From: CAISIP01 sp031396205
GTDB taxonomy: Bacteria; Pseudomonadota; Gammaproteobacteria; Burkholderiales; Burkholderiaceae_C
Reading direction: 5' to 3'
Length of the DNA stretch: 64,000 nucleotides
NCBI GenBank assembly: GCA_031396205.1
Contig: JANNKH010000001.1
Location: forward strand, 42,689 to 106,688
Shown here: positions 1 through 9,186 of the stretch, piece after piece
Layout of the letters: each line of letters opens with the position of its first letter
How positions within the stretch are numbered: the first letter of the stretch is position 1
The notes under the pieces: model-generated
What the model was told of the DNA's origin: nothing
The model's input: only the letters and a program-made list of their open reading frames with translations
Database searches by the model: none
Position numbers and translations under genes: made by a program

Positions 1-2217
1 GATCACGCCCGGGTCCGGCGTGACCTGCAGCAGCTTGAGACGCGGATCGCGTGGCGGCGGATATCCCTCCAGCACCAGCCGGATGCCCTGTTCGGTCGCC
101 GTGGCCTCGATCGCCGCCAGCAGCTCGAGGTAGTCCTCGAGTTTTTCCAGCGGCGGCATGAAGACATACAACACACCCGACGCCGCGCCCAGCGTCTCTG
201 CCTTCGGACCGCTGGAGCGGCGCGGATCGCGCACCTCGACGCACAGTGCGGTGCGGCTGAGCCAATGGGCCGACTCTTGCGGCGCCGGCGCACGGTTGAG
301 GTCCGTCGGTTGGGGCTGGCCGGGCTGGAGCGCGCTGACGCCAGGCCCGCTGGATGTTGCCGCCACGCGTGCCGTCTCCTGCAAGACGTGCGCCGGTTCT
401 GTTTGCGGTCCGGACCCGGCCAGATAAGGCGTGATGCCAGCCAGTGCGCTGGCCGGCGCAGTGGCCGCCACCGGTGCGGCAGGGGCCACGGCATAGCGCT
501 GCGCCATTGCCGCATGCGGCGGCAACTTGCCGCGCTCGTCGTAAGGGTCTTGCGGTGTGTGGTGGGGATAGTCGGCCTGGCTGACCCAGGGCAGCGAGTC
601 CAGCGGCAGGCGCAGGCCCATGGGCGAATCGCCGGGCATCAAGACCATGCGCTCATCACGCACGAACCAGGGCCCGCTCATCCAGCGTGAACCACCGGCA
701 CTGGCGCCCTCGGCCACCTTGATGGGCAGCACATACCCGACGACGGTGTCGAGTTTCTGAGCGAACACCCGGCGCAGGCGTGCGCGCTCCATTTCGTCGT
801 CCAGGCGCGACTTGAGTGGGTCGACGTTGATCGGCAGACGACGTTTGCGCCACTGGTAATACCAGTTGTCCTCGTAGCCCGGCAGGATGTGCTGGCCGTC
901 CAGCCCCAGGCGGCGGGCCAGGCCATGGGTGAAATCGCGCGCGACCTCGCTGCTGTAGTGCGTCGGACTGCGTTCATCGACGAACAGGGCCGGGTCGGCC
1001 CACACCGGCTGGCCATCGGTGCGCCAGTAGATGTTCAATGCCCAGCGCGGCAATTGCTCGCCGGGATACCACTTGCCCTGGCCAAAATGCAGGAACCCGC
1101 CCTGGCCATACGCGGTGCGCAGCTTGTGCACCAGTTCTGTCGCAAATCCGCGCTTGGTCGGGCCCAGTGCGTCCGTATTCCATTCCGCCGCGTCGCGGTC
1201 GCCCACGGCCACGAAGGTCGGTTCGCCACCCATGGTCAAACGCACGTCACTGGCGATCAGTTCCCGATCGACCGCCTCGCCCAATTGCATCACGGCTGCC
1301 CATTGTTCCTCGGTATAGGGCTTGGTGACGCGCGGCTCCTCATACAGGCGCGTGACTTTCATCTCATGCGCAAACGTGACCTCGGCCAATTCGACGCCGC
1401 CCTCGATCGGTGCCGCGCCCGAAGGCTGGGGTGTGCAGGCCAGCGGTACGTGACCTTCGCCGGCCAGCAGGCCGGAGGTCGGGTCCAGCCCGATCCAGCC
1501 AGCACCCGGAAGGTAGACTTCGCACCAGGCGTGCAGGTCGGTGAAGTCAACCTCGGTTCCGCTGGGACCGTCCAGCGCCTTGACATCGGGCGCCAGCTGG
1601 ATCAGGTAGCCAGACGCGAACCGGGCCGCCAGGCCGCAATGGCGCAGCAGGTTCACCAGCAGCCAGGTCGAGTCGCGGCAGGAGCCGGCGGCCAGCGCCA
1701 GAGTCTGGTCGGGCGTCTGTACACCGGGTTCCATCCGGATCAGGTAGCGCACGCTCTGCTGCACCATGCGGTTGACGTCGATCAGGAAATCGATGCTGCG
1801 CCGTTCGGTCCGGTCGATGCGTGCCAGGCAGGCCTTGAGCTGGTCGGATGCGGGTTCCACTGCCAGATAGGGGGCCAGTTCCTGTTCCAGCAAGGCTTCA
1901 TACTGAAACGGGTAGGTTTCGGCTCCGGGCTCCAGGAAGAAGTCGAACGGGTTGTACACCGCCATGTCGGCCACCACGTCGACCGTGATCTTGAGTTCGC
2001 GCGTCTTTTCCGGAAATACCAGGCGCGCCTGGTAGTTGGCAAAGGGATCCTGCTGCCAATTGATGAAATGGCCGGCCGGTTCGACCTTGAGCGAGTAAGA
2101 CAGGATTTTGCTGCGGCAATGGGGCGCCGGGCGCAGCCGGATCACCTGCGGCCCGAGAATGACCTCGCGATCGTATGTGTAGTGGGTAACGTGGTGCAGG
2201 GCGGCGTGGATGGACAT
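1..2217 (-). CDS. Transglutaminase family protein with DUF2126 region (3' end outside window)
   Basis: The frame is open from an ATG at 2217 to the window edge, 739 codons, so the C-terminus is missing. Family members are about 1100 residues. The first 80 residues match the bacterial transglutaminase N-terminal domain. A transglutaminase core follows, with Cys180 (AGSCRDST), His229 (DLHAWCEVY) and Asp245 (GLDPTSG) forming the expected triad. From about residue 330 the DUF2126 region begins (LTMGGEPTFVA). Proteins of this type usually sit beside alpha-E and circularly permuted ATP-grasp genes and are thought to act in peptide or amide bond chemistry; the substrate is unknown. Here those partners lie 4.4 kb away on the other strand. 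The family call is secure from the triad and N-terminal sequence; the function is inferred from the family. Confidence 0.9.
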   Translation of the reverse strand, partial: MSIHAALHHVTHYTYDREVILGPQVIRLRPAPHCRSKILSYSLKVEPAGHFINWQQDPFANYQARLVFPEKTRELKITVDVVADMAVYNPFDFFLEPGAETYPFQYEALLEQELAPYLAVEPASDQLKACLARIDRTERRSIDFLIDVNRMVQQSVRYLIRMEPGVQTPDQTLALAAGSCRDSTWLLVNLLRHCGLAARFASGYLIQLAPDVKALDGPSGTEVDFTDLHAWCEVYLPGAGWIGLDPTSGLLAGEGHVPLACTPQPSGAAPIEGGVELAEVTFAHEMKVTRLYEEPRVTKPYTEEQWAAVMQLGEAVDRELIASDVRLTMGGEPTFVAVGDRDAAEWNTDALGPTKRGFATELVHKLRTAYGQGGFLHFGQGKWYPGEQLPRWALNIYWRTDGQPVWADPALFVDERSPTHYSSEVARDFTHGLARRLGLDGQHILPGYEDNWYYQWRKRRLPINVDPLKSRLDDEMERARLRRVFAQKLDTVVGYVLPIKVAEGASAGGSRWMSGPWFVRDERMVLMPGDSPMGLRLPLDSLPWVSQADYPHHTPQDPYDERGKLPPHAAMAQRYAVAPAAPVAATAPASALAGITPYLAGSGPQTEPAHVLQETARVAATSSGPGVSALQPGQPQPTDLNRAPAPQESAHWLSRTALCVEVRDPRRSSGPKAETLGAASGVLYVFMPPLEKLEDYLELLAAIEATATEQGIRLVLEGYPPPRDPRLKLLQVTPDPGVI

Positions 2218-2424
2218 ACGGCAATCTCGTCTGGGCACGCCCGGCGGCGGCAATAACTGGGAAGGCCATGCAACAGCCTTTGTAGTGATACTAGCAGCCA
2301 GCGTCCTTTTCATGCGCTGGCATGGCCCGGGGTCGGGCAGGCGCGTCCACGGTCAGTCACGGCGGAGGCCTGCCCGGCAGTTCCCGCGCCACAATGGCAG
2401 CCTGCGAACCAACAAGGACATGAG

Positions 2425-3411
2425 ATGCTGGCGGCCTATTTCGAGCAGACTGGAGCGGCCAAGGAAGTACTGCAGCTTGGCGAGCTGCCCGACCCGATCC
2501 CAGGGCCTGGTGCGGTGCGGGTACGGCTGCGCTGGTCGGGTGTCAACCCGTCCGATGTCAAGTCGCGCGCAGGCTTGCGCAGCGCCGCTATGCCTTTTGC
2601 GCGCGTGGTTCCGCACAGCGACGGCATGGGGGTGATCGATGCCGTCGGACCGAACGTCCCGACGACCCGCGTCGGGCAACGGGTGTGGGTCTGGAACGCG
2701 GCCTGGGGTCGCGCCGATGGCACGGCGGCGCAATACGTCGTGTTGCCCCAGCACATGGCCGTGGAACTTCCGCCAGCCACCGGCGATGAAGCCGGCGCCT
2801 GCCTGGGAATTCCGGCCATGACCGCGCTGCATGCGGTGCTTGCGCGCGGGGGTGTCGCCGGCCAGCGCGTGCTGGTGGCTGGTGGCGCCGGTACCGTCGG
2901 GCATTACGCGCTGCAGTTTTGTCGGCTGCTCGGTGCGCGCCAGGTACTGACCACGGTCAGCAGTGCCGTCAAGACAGCGTTGGCACACCAGGCGGGTGCC
3001 GATGTGGTGATCGACTACCGCACTGAACCGGTGGCCGAGCGGGTGCGCGAGGCAACGCAGGGCCATGGGGTAGACAGGATTGTCGAGGTGGACATCGCGG
3101 CCAATGCGGCGCTCGATCTGCAGCTGTTGCGCACGGGCGGCGACCTGGTGGCGTATGGCAGCGGCAAACCGGGTTTCGAGTTGCCGTTTTTTCCGTTGAT
3201 CGTCAACAACGTTTCGCTCATGTTCTTCATCGTCTACAACCTGTCGCAGGCGGATCGGCAACATGCGCAGGACACGCTGGCTGGCTGGCTGGCGCGGGAC
3301 ACACTGATCCACAACATCGGGCAGCGCCTGCCGCTGGAACAGGTCGTCCAGGCGCATCAGGCGGTGGAACAGGCGTTGCTGCCGGGCAACGTGGTGGTGG
3401 AGATTCCGTGA
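2425..3411 (+). CDS. Zeta-crystallin-like NADPH:quinone oxidoreductase (MDR superfamily)
   Basis: A 328-residue medium-chain dehydrogenase/reductase. The N-terminal GroES-like domain spans roughly residues 1-125 and the Rossmann domain carries VAGGAGTVGHYALQ at about 151-164, the NADP-binding turn with its GxxGxxG spacing. The zinc-binding cysteine cluster of alcohol dehydrogenases is absent, which fits the zinc-free quinone oxidoreductase branch. Such enzymes reduce quinones or enones with NADPH in the cytoplasm. The ATG at 2425 has AAGGA at 2414-2418. It is divergent from the transglutaminase gene, and a SUI1-family gene follows 40 bp downstream. The substrate cannot be told from sequence. 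Confidence 0.85.
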   Translation: MLAAYFEQTGAAKEVLQLGELPDPIPGPGAVRVRLRWSGVNPSDVKSRAGLRSAAMPFARVVPHSDGMGVIDAVGPNVPTTRVGQRVWVWNAAWGRADGTAAQYVVLPQHMAVELPPATGDEAGACLGIPAMTALHAVLARGGVAGQRVLVAGGAGTVGHYALQFCRLLGARQVLTTVSSAVKTALAHQAGADVVIDYRTEPVAERVREATQGHGVDRIVEVDIAANAALDLQLLRTGGDLVAYGSGKPGFELPFFPLIVNNVSLMFFIVYNLSQADRQHAQDTLAGWLARDTLIHNIGQRLPLEQVVQAHQAVEQALLPGNVVVEIP

Positions 3412-3451
3412 CGGTACTGCCCCGGCCCGGCGCCGACAGCGCCGATTGACG

Positions 3452-3817
3452 ATGCGACCCCGATCGGATCGCCCGGGCGGCCTGGTCTATTCGACCGACG
3501 CCGGGCGCATGTGTCCGCTATGCCGGCGACCCGTGCCCGCATGTGCCTGCAGCCAGGCGCAGCCGGTGGCTGTCGGCGACGGCCCGGTGCGTGTCGGCCG
3601 GGAGAAAAAGGGTCGCGGCGGGAAGACGGTCACATTGGTCCGCGGCCTGCCACTGGAGCCACCGTCTTTGCTGGCATTGGCGCGTCGCTTGAAATCGGAC
3701 TGTGGCAGTGGCGGCACGGTCAGCGATGGTGTGATCGAGATACAAGGCGATCATGTCGAGCGGGTACTGCAGTACCTGCTGGGGCAGGGCATTGCCGCCA
3801 AACGCGTGGGCGGTTAG
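3452..3817 (+). CDS. SUI1/YciH-family translation initiation factor-like protein
   Basis: A 121-residue protein. The N-terminus has a small cysteine-rich knuckle (CPLC...CAC, Cys21, 24, 31, 33), and the C-terminal half is a SUI1/eIF1 fold: basic loop GREKKGRGGKTVTLVRGL followed by LARRLKSDCGSGGTV and a final IQGDHVERVLQYLL helix. Bacterial YciH proteins are linked to start-site discrimination, mainly under stress; the precise role is not settled. I chose ATG 3452; a TTG at 3446 is in frame two codons earlier. It lies between an oxidoreductase gene and comEC, with no obvious functional link to either. Confidence 0.85.
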   Translation: MRPRSDRPGGLVYSTDAGRMCPLCRRPVPACACSQAQPVAVGDGPVRVGREKKGRGGKTVTLVRGLPLEPPSLLALARRLKSDCGSGGTVSDGVIEIQGDHVERVLQYLLGQGIAAKRVGG

Positions 3818-3923
3818 TCAACGCCTTCGCCGCTGGGGCGCCGGCGCCCCAGCGGGTTGGCCCATCCATGAAACGATGGACGCGGCCGAGCGCCGTGCAA
3901 CAACCGGCCTCTAGGATGGCACC

Positions 3924-6359
3924 ATGCATCCTGGCATTTGGCTTCGGCCCGGCGCGGCACGCTGGCTGCTGCCGGCGTTGGGGGGCTGGGTTGGGGGCGT
4001 GGCGCTGCAGCTGACGCAGAAGACGCTGTGGCCGTCATGGTGGTATGCGCTGGCGCTGGTTCTGGGCCTGATGGCTGGGATCGGATTGCTGTTGCGGCAG
4101 GCCCGCAGCCGCTTGCCCGCCGTGACCATGGTCCTGGTCGTTGCGACACTGTCGTTTGGCCAGGTCGGGCTGCGGGCGGTCGTGTTCCAGGCCCGTGGGC
4201 TTCCAACGGTTCTGGAGGGTCGTGATCTGCAAGTGACCGGCGTGGTCACAACCATGCCTCAGTTCGGTGCCGCTGGAATGCGCCTGCACATGCGGATCGA
4301 GTCGGCTCGTGCCGGTGGCGTACCGGTCGCCTTACCGCCGTTGGTACTGCTGGGCTGGTACTCCAGCAATGGCGGCACTGCAGACGACGCGCCGCAACCG
4401 GCCGGTTCGGTGCCGGCGGTGTGGGCCGGTGAGCGCTGGCTCATGACGGTGCGGCTGAAGGCGCCGCACGGCAATCGCAATCCGCACGGTTTTGACTACG
4501 AACTATGGCTCTGGGAGCACGGCCTGCAGGCGACGGGTTATGTGCGTACCGGCGGCGGGAACGACGCGCCGCTGCGCCTCGGGCAGACCGGCCGGTATCC
4601 GGTGGAGTGGCTGCGCCAGGCGGTGCGCCAGCGCATTGATGCGCGGCTGGTCGAGTCGGCACAAGCCGGCTGGATCACCGCATTGGTCACCGGCGACCAG
4701 CACGCCATCGAGCGCGCCGACTGGGATGTTTTTCGGGCCACGGGCGTGGCCCATCTGATGAGCATTTCCGGCCTGCATATCACGCTGTTCGCCTGGCTGG
4801 CGACCCGGCTTGCCAACGCGGCCTGGCGCCGTAGCAGCCGACTCTGCCTGCGCCTGCCGGCGCCGCAGGCGGCGCTGTTGGGAGGGTTGTTGCTGGCCAG
4901 CGCCTATGCGCTGTTCAGCGGCTGGGGCGTGCCATCGCAACGCACGGTCTGGATGCTGGCGGTGGTGTGCGGCTTGCGTATGGCCGGTCGTTCCTGGCCG
5001 TGGCCCATGGTCTGGCTGCTGGCCGGCGTTGTGGTGCTGGTCATGGATCCGTGGGCGCTGCACCAGGCCGGTTTCTGGCTCAGCTTTGTTGCGGTGGGCG
5101 TGCTGTTCGCCTCGGACAGCCCTGCCGCCGGCGTAGCACGGCTGCGGCCGTGGTCTCACCTGCGTGCCATGCTGCGCGAGCAGTGGGTCATGACGCTGGC
5201 GCTGACGCCGCTGGTGTTGCTGCTGTTTGGCCAGGTTTCGCTGGTTGGCTTCATTGCCAATCTGTTCGCGATTCCATGGGTCACGTTGTTGCTGACGCCG
5301 TTGGCGCTGCTGGGGGTGCTGGCCCCGCCGGCGTGGGACCTGGCCGCGGTTGCGGTGGCGGTCCTGGCCGCCTACCTGGGCTGGTTGGCACAGTTGCCAC
5401 ATGCCACGTTGGTGGTACCCGCGGCTCCCGCGTGGATCGGCGTGGCTGGTGTGCTCGGAGGCTTGTTGCTGGTTCTTGGGCTGCCGGCGCGGTTCCGGAT
5501 CGTCGGCGCGGCGCTGGTGGTGCCGGTCCTGCTATGGCAGTCGCCGCGGCCACTTGCTGGGCAGTTCGAGCTGCTGGCAGCCGATGTGGGGCAGGGTACT
5601 GCGGTGCTGGTACGTACCTCCCACCATGCGCTGCTATATGACACCGGGCCGCGCTATTCGCGTGACAGCGATGCAGGGCACCGGGTGCTGGTGCCGTTGC
5701 TGCGTGCCTTGGGCGTGGAACTCGATCTGCTGGTACTCAGCCACCGCGACAGCGACCATGTTGGCGGGGCGCAATCCGTTCTGGCGATGCAAGCGCGCGC
5801 GCGCCTGATCGGTTCCATTGAACCGGAACATGGCTTGTGGGCGCTGCGCCAGGGCCATCGGTGCGAGCATGGGCAGAGCTGGCAGTGGGACGGCGTGGTG
5901 TTCACGATCCTGCACCCTCGGCCCGAGGACTATGGCGAGGGCGTCAAACCCAACGCCTTGTCCTGTGTCCTGCGGGTGAGCGCATCCGGTGGCGCGTCGG
6001 CGCATGCTGCCGCTGCCTTATTGACCGGCGACATCGAGGCCGCGCAGGAAGGACAGCTTGTGCAGGGTGCGGCGACGCTGCAGGCCGACCTGCTTTTGGT
6101 ACCCCACCACGGCAGCAAGACGTCGAGCAGCGCCGCGTTCCTGGACGCCGTATCGCCCCGCGTCGCGCTGGTGCAAAACGGCTACCGCAACCGCTTCGGC
6201 CATCCTGCCGCCGCGCCGATGGCCCGCTACGCCGAGCGTGGGATACGGGTTGTCGACTCTCCGCATTGTGGTGCGATGCGCTGGTCTTCGGTGGAACCCG
6301 GTGTAGTGGCCTGTCAACGCGAAGCGGAACGGCGCTATTGGCAGCATCCGGGCCGATGA
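3924..6359 (+). CDS. comEC: ComEC/Rec2 DNA-uptake channel protein
   Basis: An 811-residue inner-membrane protein with all three expected parts. The N-terminus has membrane helices and an OB-fold-like DUF4131 region. The centre is the hydrophobic Competence domain with the signature MSISGLHITLF. The C-terminal metallo-beta-lactamase domain carries DVGQGTAVLV, the metal motif HRDSDHVGG, LLTGDIE and VPHHGSKTSSS. ComEC passes single-stranded DNA across the inner membrane during natural transformation. The metal-binding residues are intact, so the nuclease-like domain is probably functional. The gene stands alone without comEA beside it. An in-frame TGA at 6357-6359 ends it; the frame stays open for about 50 codons after the stop, probably by chance. 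Confidence 0.93.
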   Translation: MHPGIWLRPGAARWLLPALGGWVGGVALQLTQKTLWPSWWYALALVLGLMAGIGLLLRQARSRLPAVTMVLVVATLSFGQVGLRAVVFQARGLPTVLEGRDLQVTGVVTTMPQFGAAGMRLHMRIESARAGGVPVALPPLVLLGWYSSNGGTADDAPQPAGSVPAVWAGERWLMTVRLKAPHGNRNPHGFDYELWLWEHGLQATGYVRTGGGNDAPLRLGQTGRYPVEWLRQAVRQRIDARLVESAQAGWITALVTGDQHAIERADWDVFRATGVAHLMSISGLHITLFAWLATRLANAAWRRSSRLCLRLPAPQAALLGGLLLASAYALFSGWGVPSQRTVWMLAVVCGLRMAGRSWPWPMVWLLAGVVVLVMDPWALHQAGFWLSFVAVGVLFASDSPAAGVARLRPWSHLRAMLREQWVMTLALTPLVLLLFGQVSLVGFIANLFAIPWVTLLLTPLALLGVLAPPAWDLAAVAVAVLAAYLGWLAQLPHATLVVPAAPAWIGVAGVLGGLLLVLGLPARFRIVGAALVVPVLLWQSPRPLAGQFELLAADVGQGTAVLVRTSHHALLYDTGPRYSRDSDAGHRVLVPLLRALGVELDLLVLSHRDSDHVGGAQSVLAMQARARLIGSIEPEHGLWALRQGHRCEHGQSWQWDGVVFTILHPRPEDYGEGVKPNALSCVLRVSASGGASAHAAAALLTGDIEAAQEGQLVQGAATLQADLLLVPHHGSKTSSSAAFLDAVSPRVALVQNGYRNRFGHPAAAPMARYAERGIRVVDSPHCGAMRWSSVEPGVVACQREAERRYWQHPGR

Positions 6360-6602
6360 ACGGCCGAGAACGGGCAATCGGCAGCCGTGGCCAGTTCGCG
6401 CTCACCCCAAGTTGGTGCGCTGGCGGTTGTTGGTGCGGCGACAGTCGCTGGCCTGGCCGGCCATCAATACACGCTGGCGCGGGATGCTTGTGGCCCGCAA
6501 CCTTAACCGGTTCTAATGGTGGCAATGCTAACCGGCACTTGGCCGCGGCCCGTAAGTTGCTAGCCTGCAACTTGCTATGCTGTGCGCAGGAGACAAATTG
6601 CC

Positions 6603-8060
6603 ATGCAAGAGTTTGATGAGATGTACACGAGCCTTCCCTACGAGTTCTTCTCGGGCGGCGCGAAGATACGCGAGCATTACAAGATCTACGATGAATGGCT
6701 CGCGCGCCAGCCGGGCGACATGATGGCCAACCGGCGCGAGGAGGCTGAAATGATCTTTCGCCGCGTCGGCATCACTTTCGCAGTCTACGGCGACAAAGAC
6801 GAAGGAGGCGCGGGCAACGAGAGGCTCATTCCTTTTGACTTGATACCACGCATCATCGCTGCGCGCGAGTGGGATGAACTGGAAAAAGGCCTGGTCCAGC
6901 GGGTGACGGCACTGAACCGGTTCATCCACGACTGTTACCATGAGCAGGAGATATTCAAGGCCGGCATCGTGCCCAGCGACCAACTGACGGGCAATGCGCA
7001 GTTCCGCCCTGAAATGATGGGCGTGGAGGTGGCCGGCGGCATCTACTCGCATATTTCCGGCGTCGACATCGTGCGTGCGAACAATGCCAAGGGCGAGCCG
7101 GAGTACTACGTCCTGGAGGACAACCTGCGGGTGCCCAGCGGAGTCAGCTACATGCTGGAAAACCGCAAGATGACCATGCGGTTGTTTCCCGAATTGTTCA
7201 GCGCGCACAAGGTTGCGCCAGTGGCGCATTACCCTGATCTGTTGCTGGAGACCCTGCGTGATTGCAGTCCGGCGACAACCGCAGAGCCCACCGTGGTGGT
7301 GCTGACGCCGGGTATGCACAACAGTGCGTATTTCGAGCATGCTTTCCTGGCGCAGCAAATGGGGGTGGAACTGGTGGAGGGGCAGGACCTGTTCACGCGT
7401 GACAAGTTCTTGTATATGCGCACGACACGCGGCCCCAAACGGATCGATGTGATCTATCGCCGGGTGGACGACGACTACCTGGATCCAACTGCCTTTCGCG
7501 CCGACTCAACCCTCGGTTGTGCCGGGCTGATGGATGTGTACCGGGCCGGGCATGTGACCATCTGCAATGCGGTGGGCACCGGAGTCGCGGACGACAAGTC
7601 CGTCTATCCGTATGTGCCCAGGATGATCGAGTTCTACCTGGGCGAAAAGCCGCTGCTCAGCAATGTGCCGACGCTGATGTGCCGCAATGCCGATGACCTG
7701 CTGTATACGCTGGACAACCTCAAGGACCTGGTTGTCAAGGAGGTACACGGCGCGGGTGGATACGGCATGCTGGTCGGACCCGCCGCCACGCAGGCAGAGT
7801 TGGAGGAGTTCAGGCGTTATTTGCGTGCCAATCCGGAAGGTTATATCGCCCAGCCGACGCTGAGCCTGTCAAGTTGTCCGACCTTTGTCGAAAGCGGCAT
7901 CGCCCCGCGCCATATCGACCTGCGGCCTTATGTGCTGAGTGGCAAAAAGGTGCAGATGGTGCCGGGCGGGCTGACACGCGTGGCGCTGAAAGAGGGCTCG
8001 CTGGTGGTCAATTCGTCGCAAGGCGGCGGCACCAAGGACACCTGGGTATTGGAAGATTGA
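6603..8060 (+). CDS. Circularly permuted ATP-grasp protein (DUF404/DUF407 type)
   Basis: A 485-residue protein beginning MQEFDEMYTS at ATG 6603, with AGGAGA at 6588-6593 in good position; an in-frame GTG at 6582 lies upstream of that ribosome site and is unlikely. Family hallmarks include ISGVDIVRANNAKGEPEYYVLEDNLRVPSGVSY split across the central region, PYVPRMIEFYLGEKPLL, and KEVHGAGGYGMLVGP near the C-terminus. These ATP-grasp ligases are predicted to form amide bonds, pairing with alpha-E proteins, transglutaminases and sometimes peptidases in an uncharacterised peptide-modification system. The alpha-E gene follows 43 bp downstream and is probably cotranscribed. The substrate is unknown. 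Confidence 0.92.
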   Translation: MQEFDEMYTSLPYEFFSGGAKIREHYKIYDEWLARQPGDMMANRREEAEMIFRRVGITFAVYGDKDEGGAGNERLIPFDLIPRIIAAREWDELEKGLVQRVTALNRFIHDCYHEQEIFKAGIVPSDQLTGNAQFRPEMMGVEVAGGIYSHISGVDIVRANNAKGEPEYYVLEDNLRVPSGVSYMLENRKMTMRLFPELFSAHKVAPVAHYPDLLLETLRDCSPATTAEPTVVVLTPGMHNSAYFEHAFLAQQMGVELVEGQDLFTRDKFLYMRTTRGPKRIDVIYRRVDDDYLDPTAFRADSTLGCAGLMDVYRAGHVTICNAVGTGVADDKSVYPYVPRMIEFYLGEKPLLSNVPTLMCRNADDLLYTLDNLKDLVVKEVHGAGGYGMLVGPAATQAELEEFRRYLRANPEGYIAQPTLSLSSCPTFVESGIAPRHIDLRPYVLSGKKVQMVPGGLTRVALKEGSLVVNSSQGGGTKDTWVLED

Positions 8061-8103
8061 CTGGTCGCGATTGCAACCGAACATACAGGGATAAGGAGCG
8101 CCC

Positions 8104-9063
8104 ATGCTGAGCCGAACCGCAGACCATCTTTTCTGGATGTCCCGTTACACCGAGCGGGCCGAAAACACCGCGCGTCTGCTCGATGTGAACTACCAGACTT
8201 CGCTGTTGCCGCAGTCGGACGCCGTAGCGCTGGTTGGCTGGCAGGGACTGATCAGCATCAGCGAGCTGACGCCGGCCTACACCGAGAAATATGGCGATAT
8301 CCGGGCCCGTGACGTTATGGAGTTCATGGTCAAGGACGAGGACAATCCGTCGAGCATCGTGTCGTGCCTGAGCGCCGCACGCGAGAACGCCCGCGCGGTG
8401 CGCGGCACGCTGACCACCGAGGTGTGGGAAACCATGAACCAGACCTGGATCGAAGTGCGGCGGGACCTGCGCAACGGCAACTTCGAGCGCGACCCGGCGA
8501 AGTTCTTCGAATGGGTGAAATTTCATTCCCACCTGTCGCGCGGCGTGACCGTGGGCACCATGCTGATGGACGAGGCCCTGTACTTCATGCGCCTGGGCAC
8601 CTTCCTGGAGCGGGCCGACAACACGGCGCGGCTGATGGACGTCAAGTTCCATGCGGTACAAAGTGATTTCTACGGCACCGCCAGCGAGAAGGACCAGGAG
8701 TATGACTTCTACCACTGGAGCGCGATCTTGCGCAGCGTCTCCGGGTTCGAGATCTACCGCAAGGTCTACCGCGACGTGATCAAGCCCGAGTTGGTAGCCG
8801 AACTGATGATGTTGCGCCCGGACATGCCGCGTTCACTGCTGGCCAGCCTGAACGAGGTGGTCAACAACCTGAACCTGCTGGCGACCGAGCGTTCCAGTGA
8901 CACCTTGCGCCGTGCCGGCAAGTTGTGTGCCGAACTCAAGTACGGGCATATCGATGAAATCCTGGCAACCGGATTGCACGCTTACCTGACCCAGTTTCTG
9001 GACCGCGTCAATGACCTGGGATCCCATATCAGCCGCGACTTCCTGGTGCCGTTGCCGCACTAG
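8104..9063 (+). CDS. Alpha-E domain protein (DUF403)
   Basis: A 319-residue, largely helical protein beginning MLSRTADHLFWMSRYTERAENTARLL, the classic alpha-E opening. Conserved family stretches RENARAVRGTLTTEVWETMN and LGTFLERADNTARLMDVK are present. The family has no assigned enzymatic activity and is almost always encoded next to a circularly permuted ATP-grasp gene, as here (43 bp spacing, same strand). A likely ribosome site (AAGGAG at 8094-8099) precedes ATG 8104. It presumably acts with the ATP-grasp protein and the DUF2126 transglutaminase encoded at the left end. Confidence 0.92.
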   Translation: MLSRTADHLFWMSRYTERAENTARLLDVNYQTSLLPQSDAVALVGWQGLISISELTPAYTEKYGDIRARDVMEFMVKDEDNPSSIVSCLSAARENARAVRGTLTTEVWETMNQTWIEVRRDLRNGNFERDPAKFFEWVKFHSHLSRGVTVGTMLMDEALYFMRLGTFLERADNTARLMDVKFHAVQSDFYGTASEKDQEYDFYHWSAILRSVSGFEIYRKVYRDVIKPELVAELMMLRPDMPRSLLASLNEVVNNLNLLATERSSDTLRRAGKLCAELKYGHIDEILATGLHAYLTQFLDRVNDLGSHISRDFLVPLPH

Positions 9064-9147
9064 CTCCGCCAGGTGTCGCGAGTCGGTACCCGGTCCTCGG
9101 CGCTCCGTGTTCAATAGGTGCGCATGCATGCACAACGGAGTGAGGTG

Positions 9148-9186
9148 ATGGACTTTTGCGGGCGCCAGCGGCGCCAACTCGCATGA
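9148..9186 (+). CDS. Possible 12-codon leader ORF coupled to the sensor gene
   Basis: ATG 9148 is preceded by GGAG at 9137-9140 (7-nt spacing) and encodes MDFCGRQRRQLA. Its TGA at 9184-9186 overlaps the sensor ATG at 9183 as ATGA. The sensor ATG has no clear ribosome site of its own, so translation of this mini-ORF could deliver ribosomes to it. The alternative is that GAGGTG at 9142-9147 serves a TTG start at 9156 of the sensor frame and the mini-ORF is accidental. Confidence 0.3.
   Translation: MDFCGRQRRQLA

Noticed and set aside
889..2256. 455-codon plus-strand frame opposite the DUF2126 transglutaminase
   Set aside because: It mirrors the true coding strand and has no domain or ribosome site.
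6360..6509. In-frame extension after the comEC stop (about 50 codons with a Gly/Ala-rich hydrophobic stretch)
   Set aside because: There is no start codon with a ribosome site, comEC is already full length, and such frames are common at this GC content.
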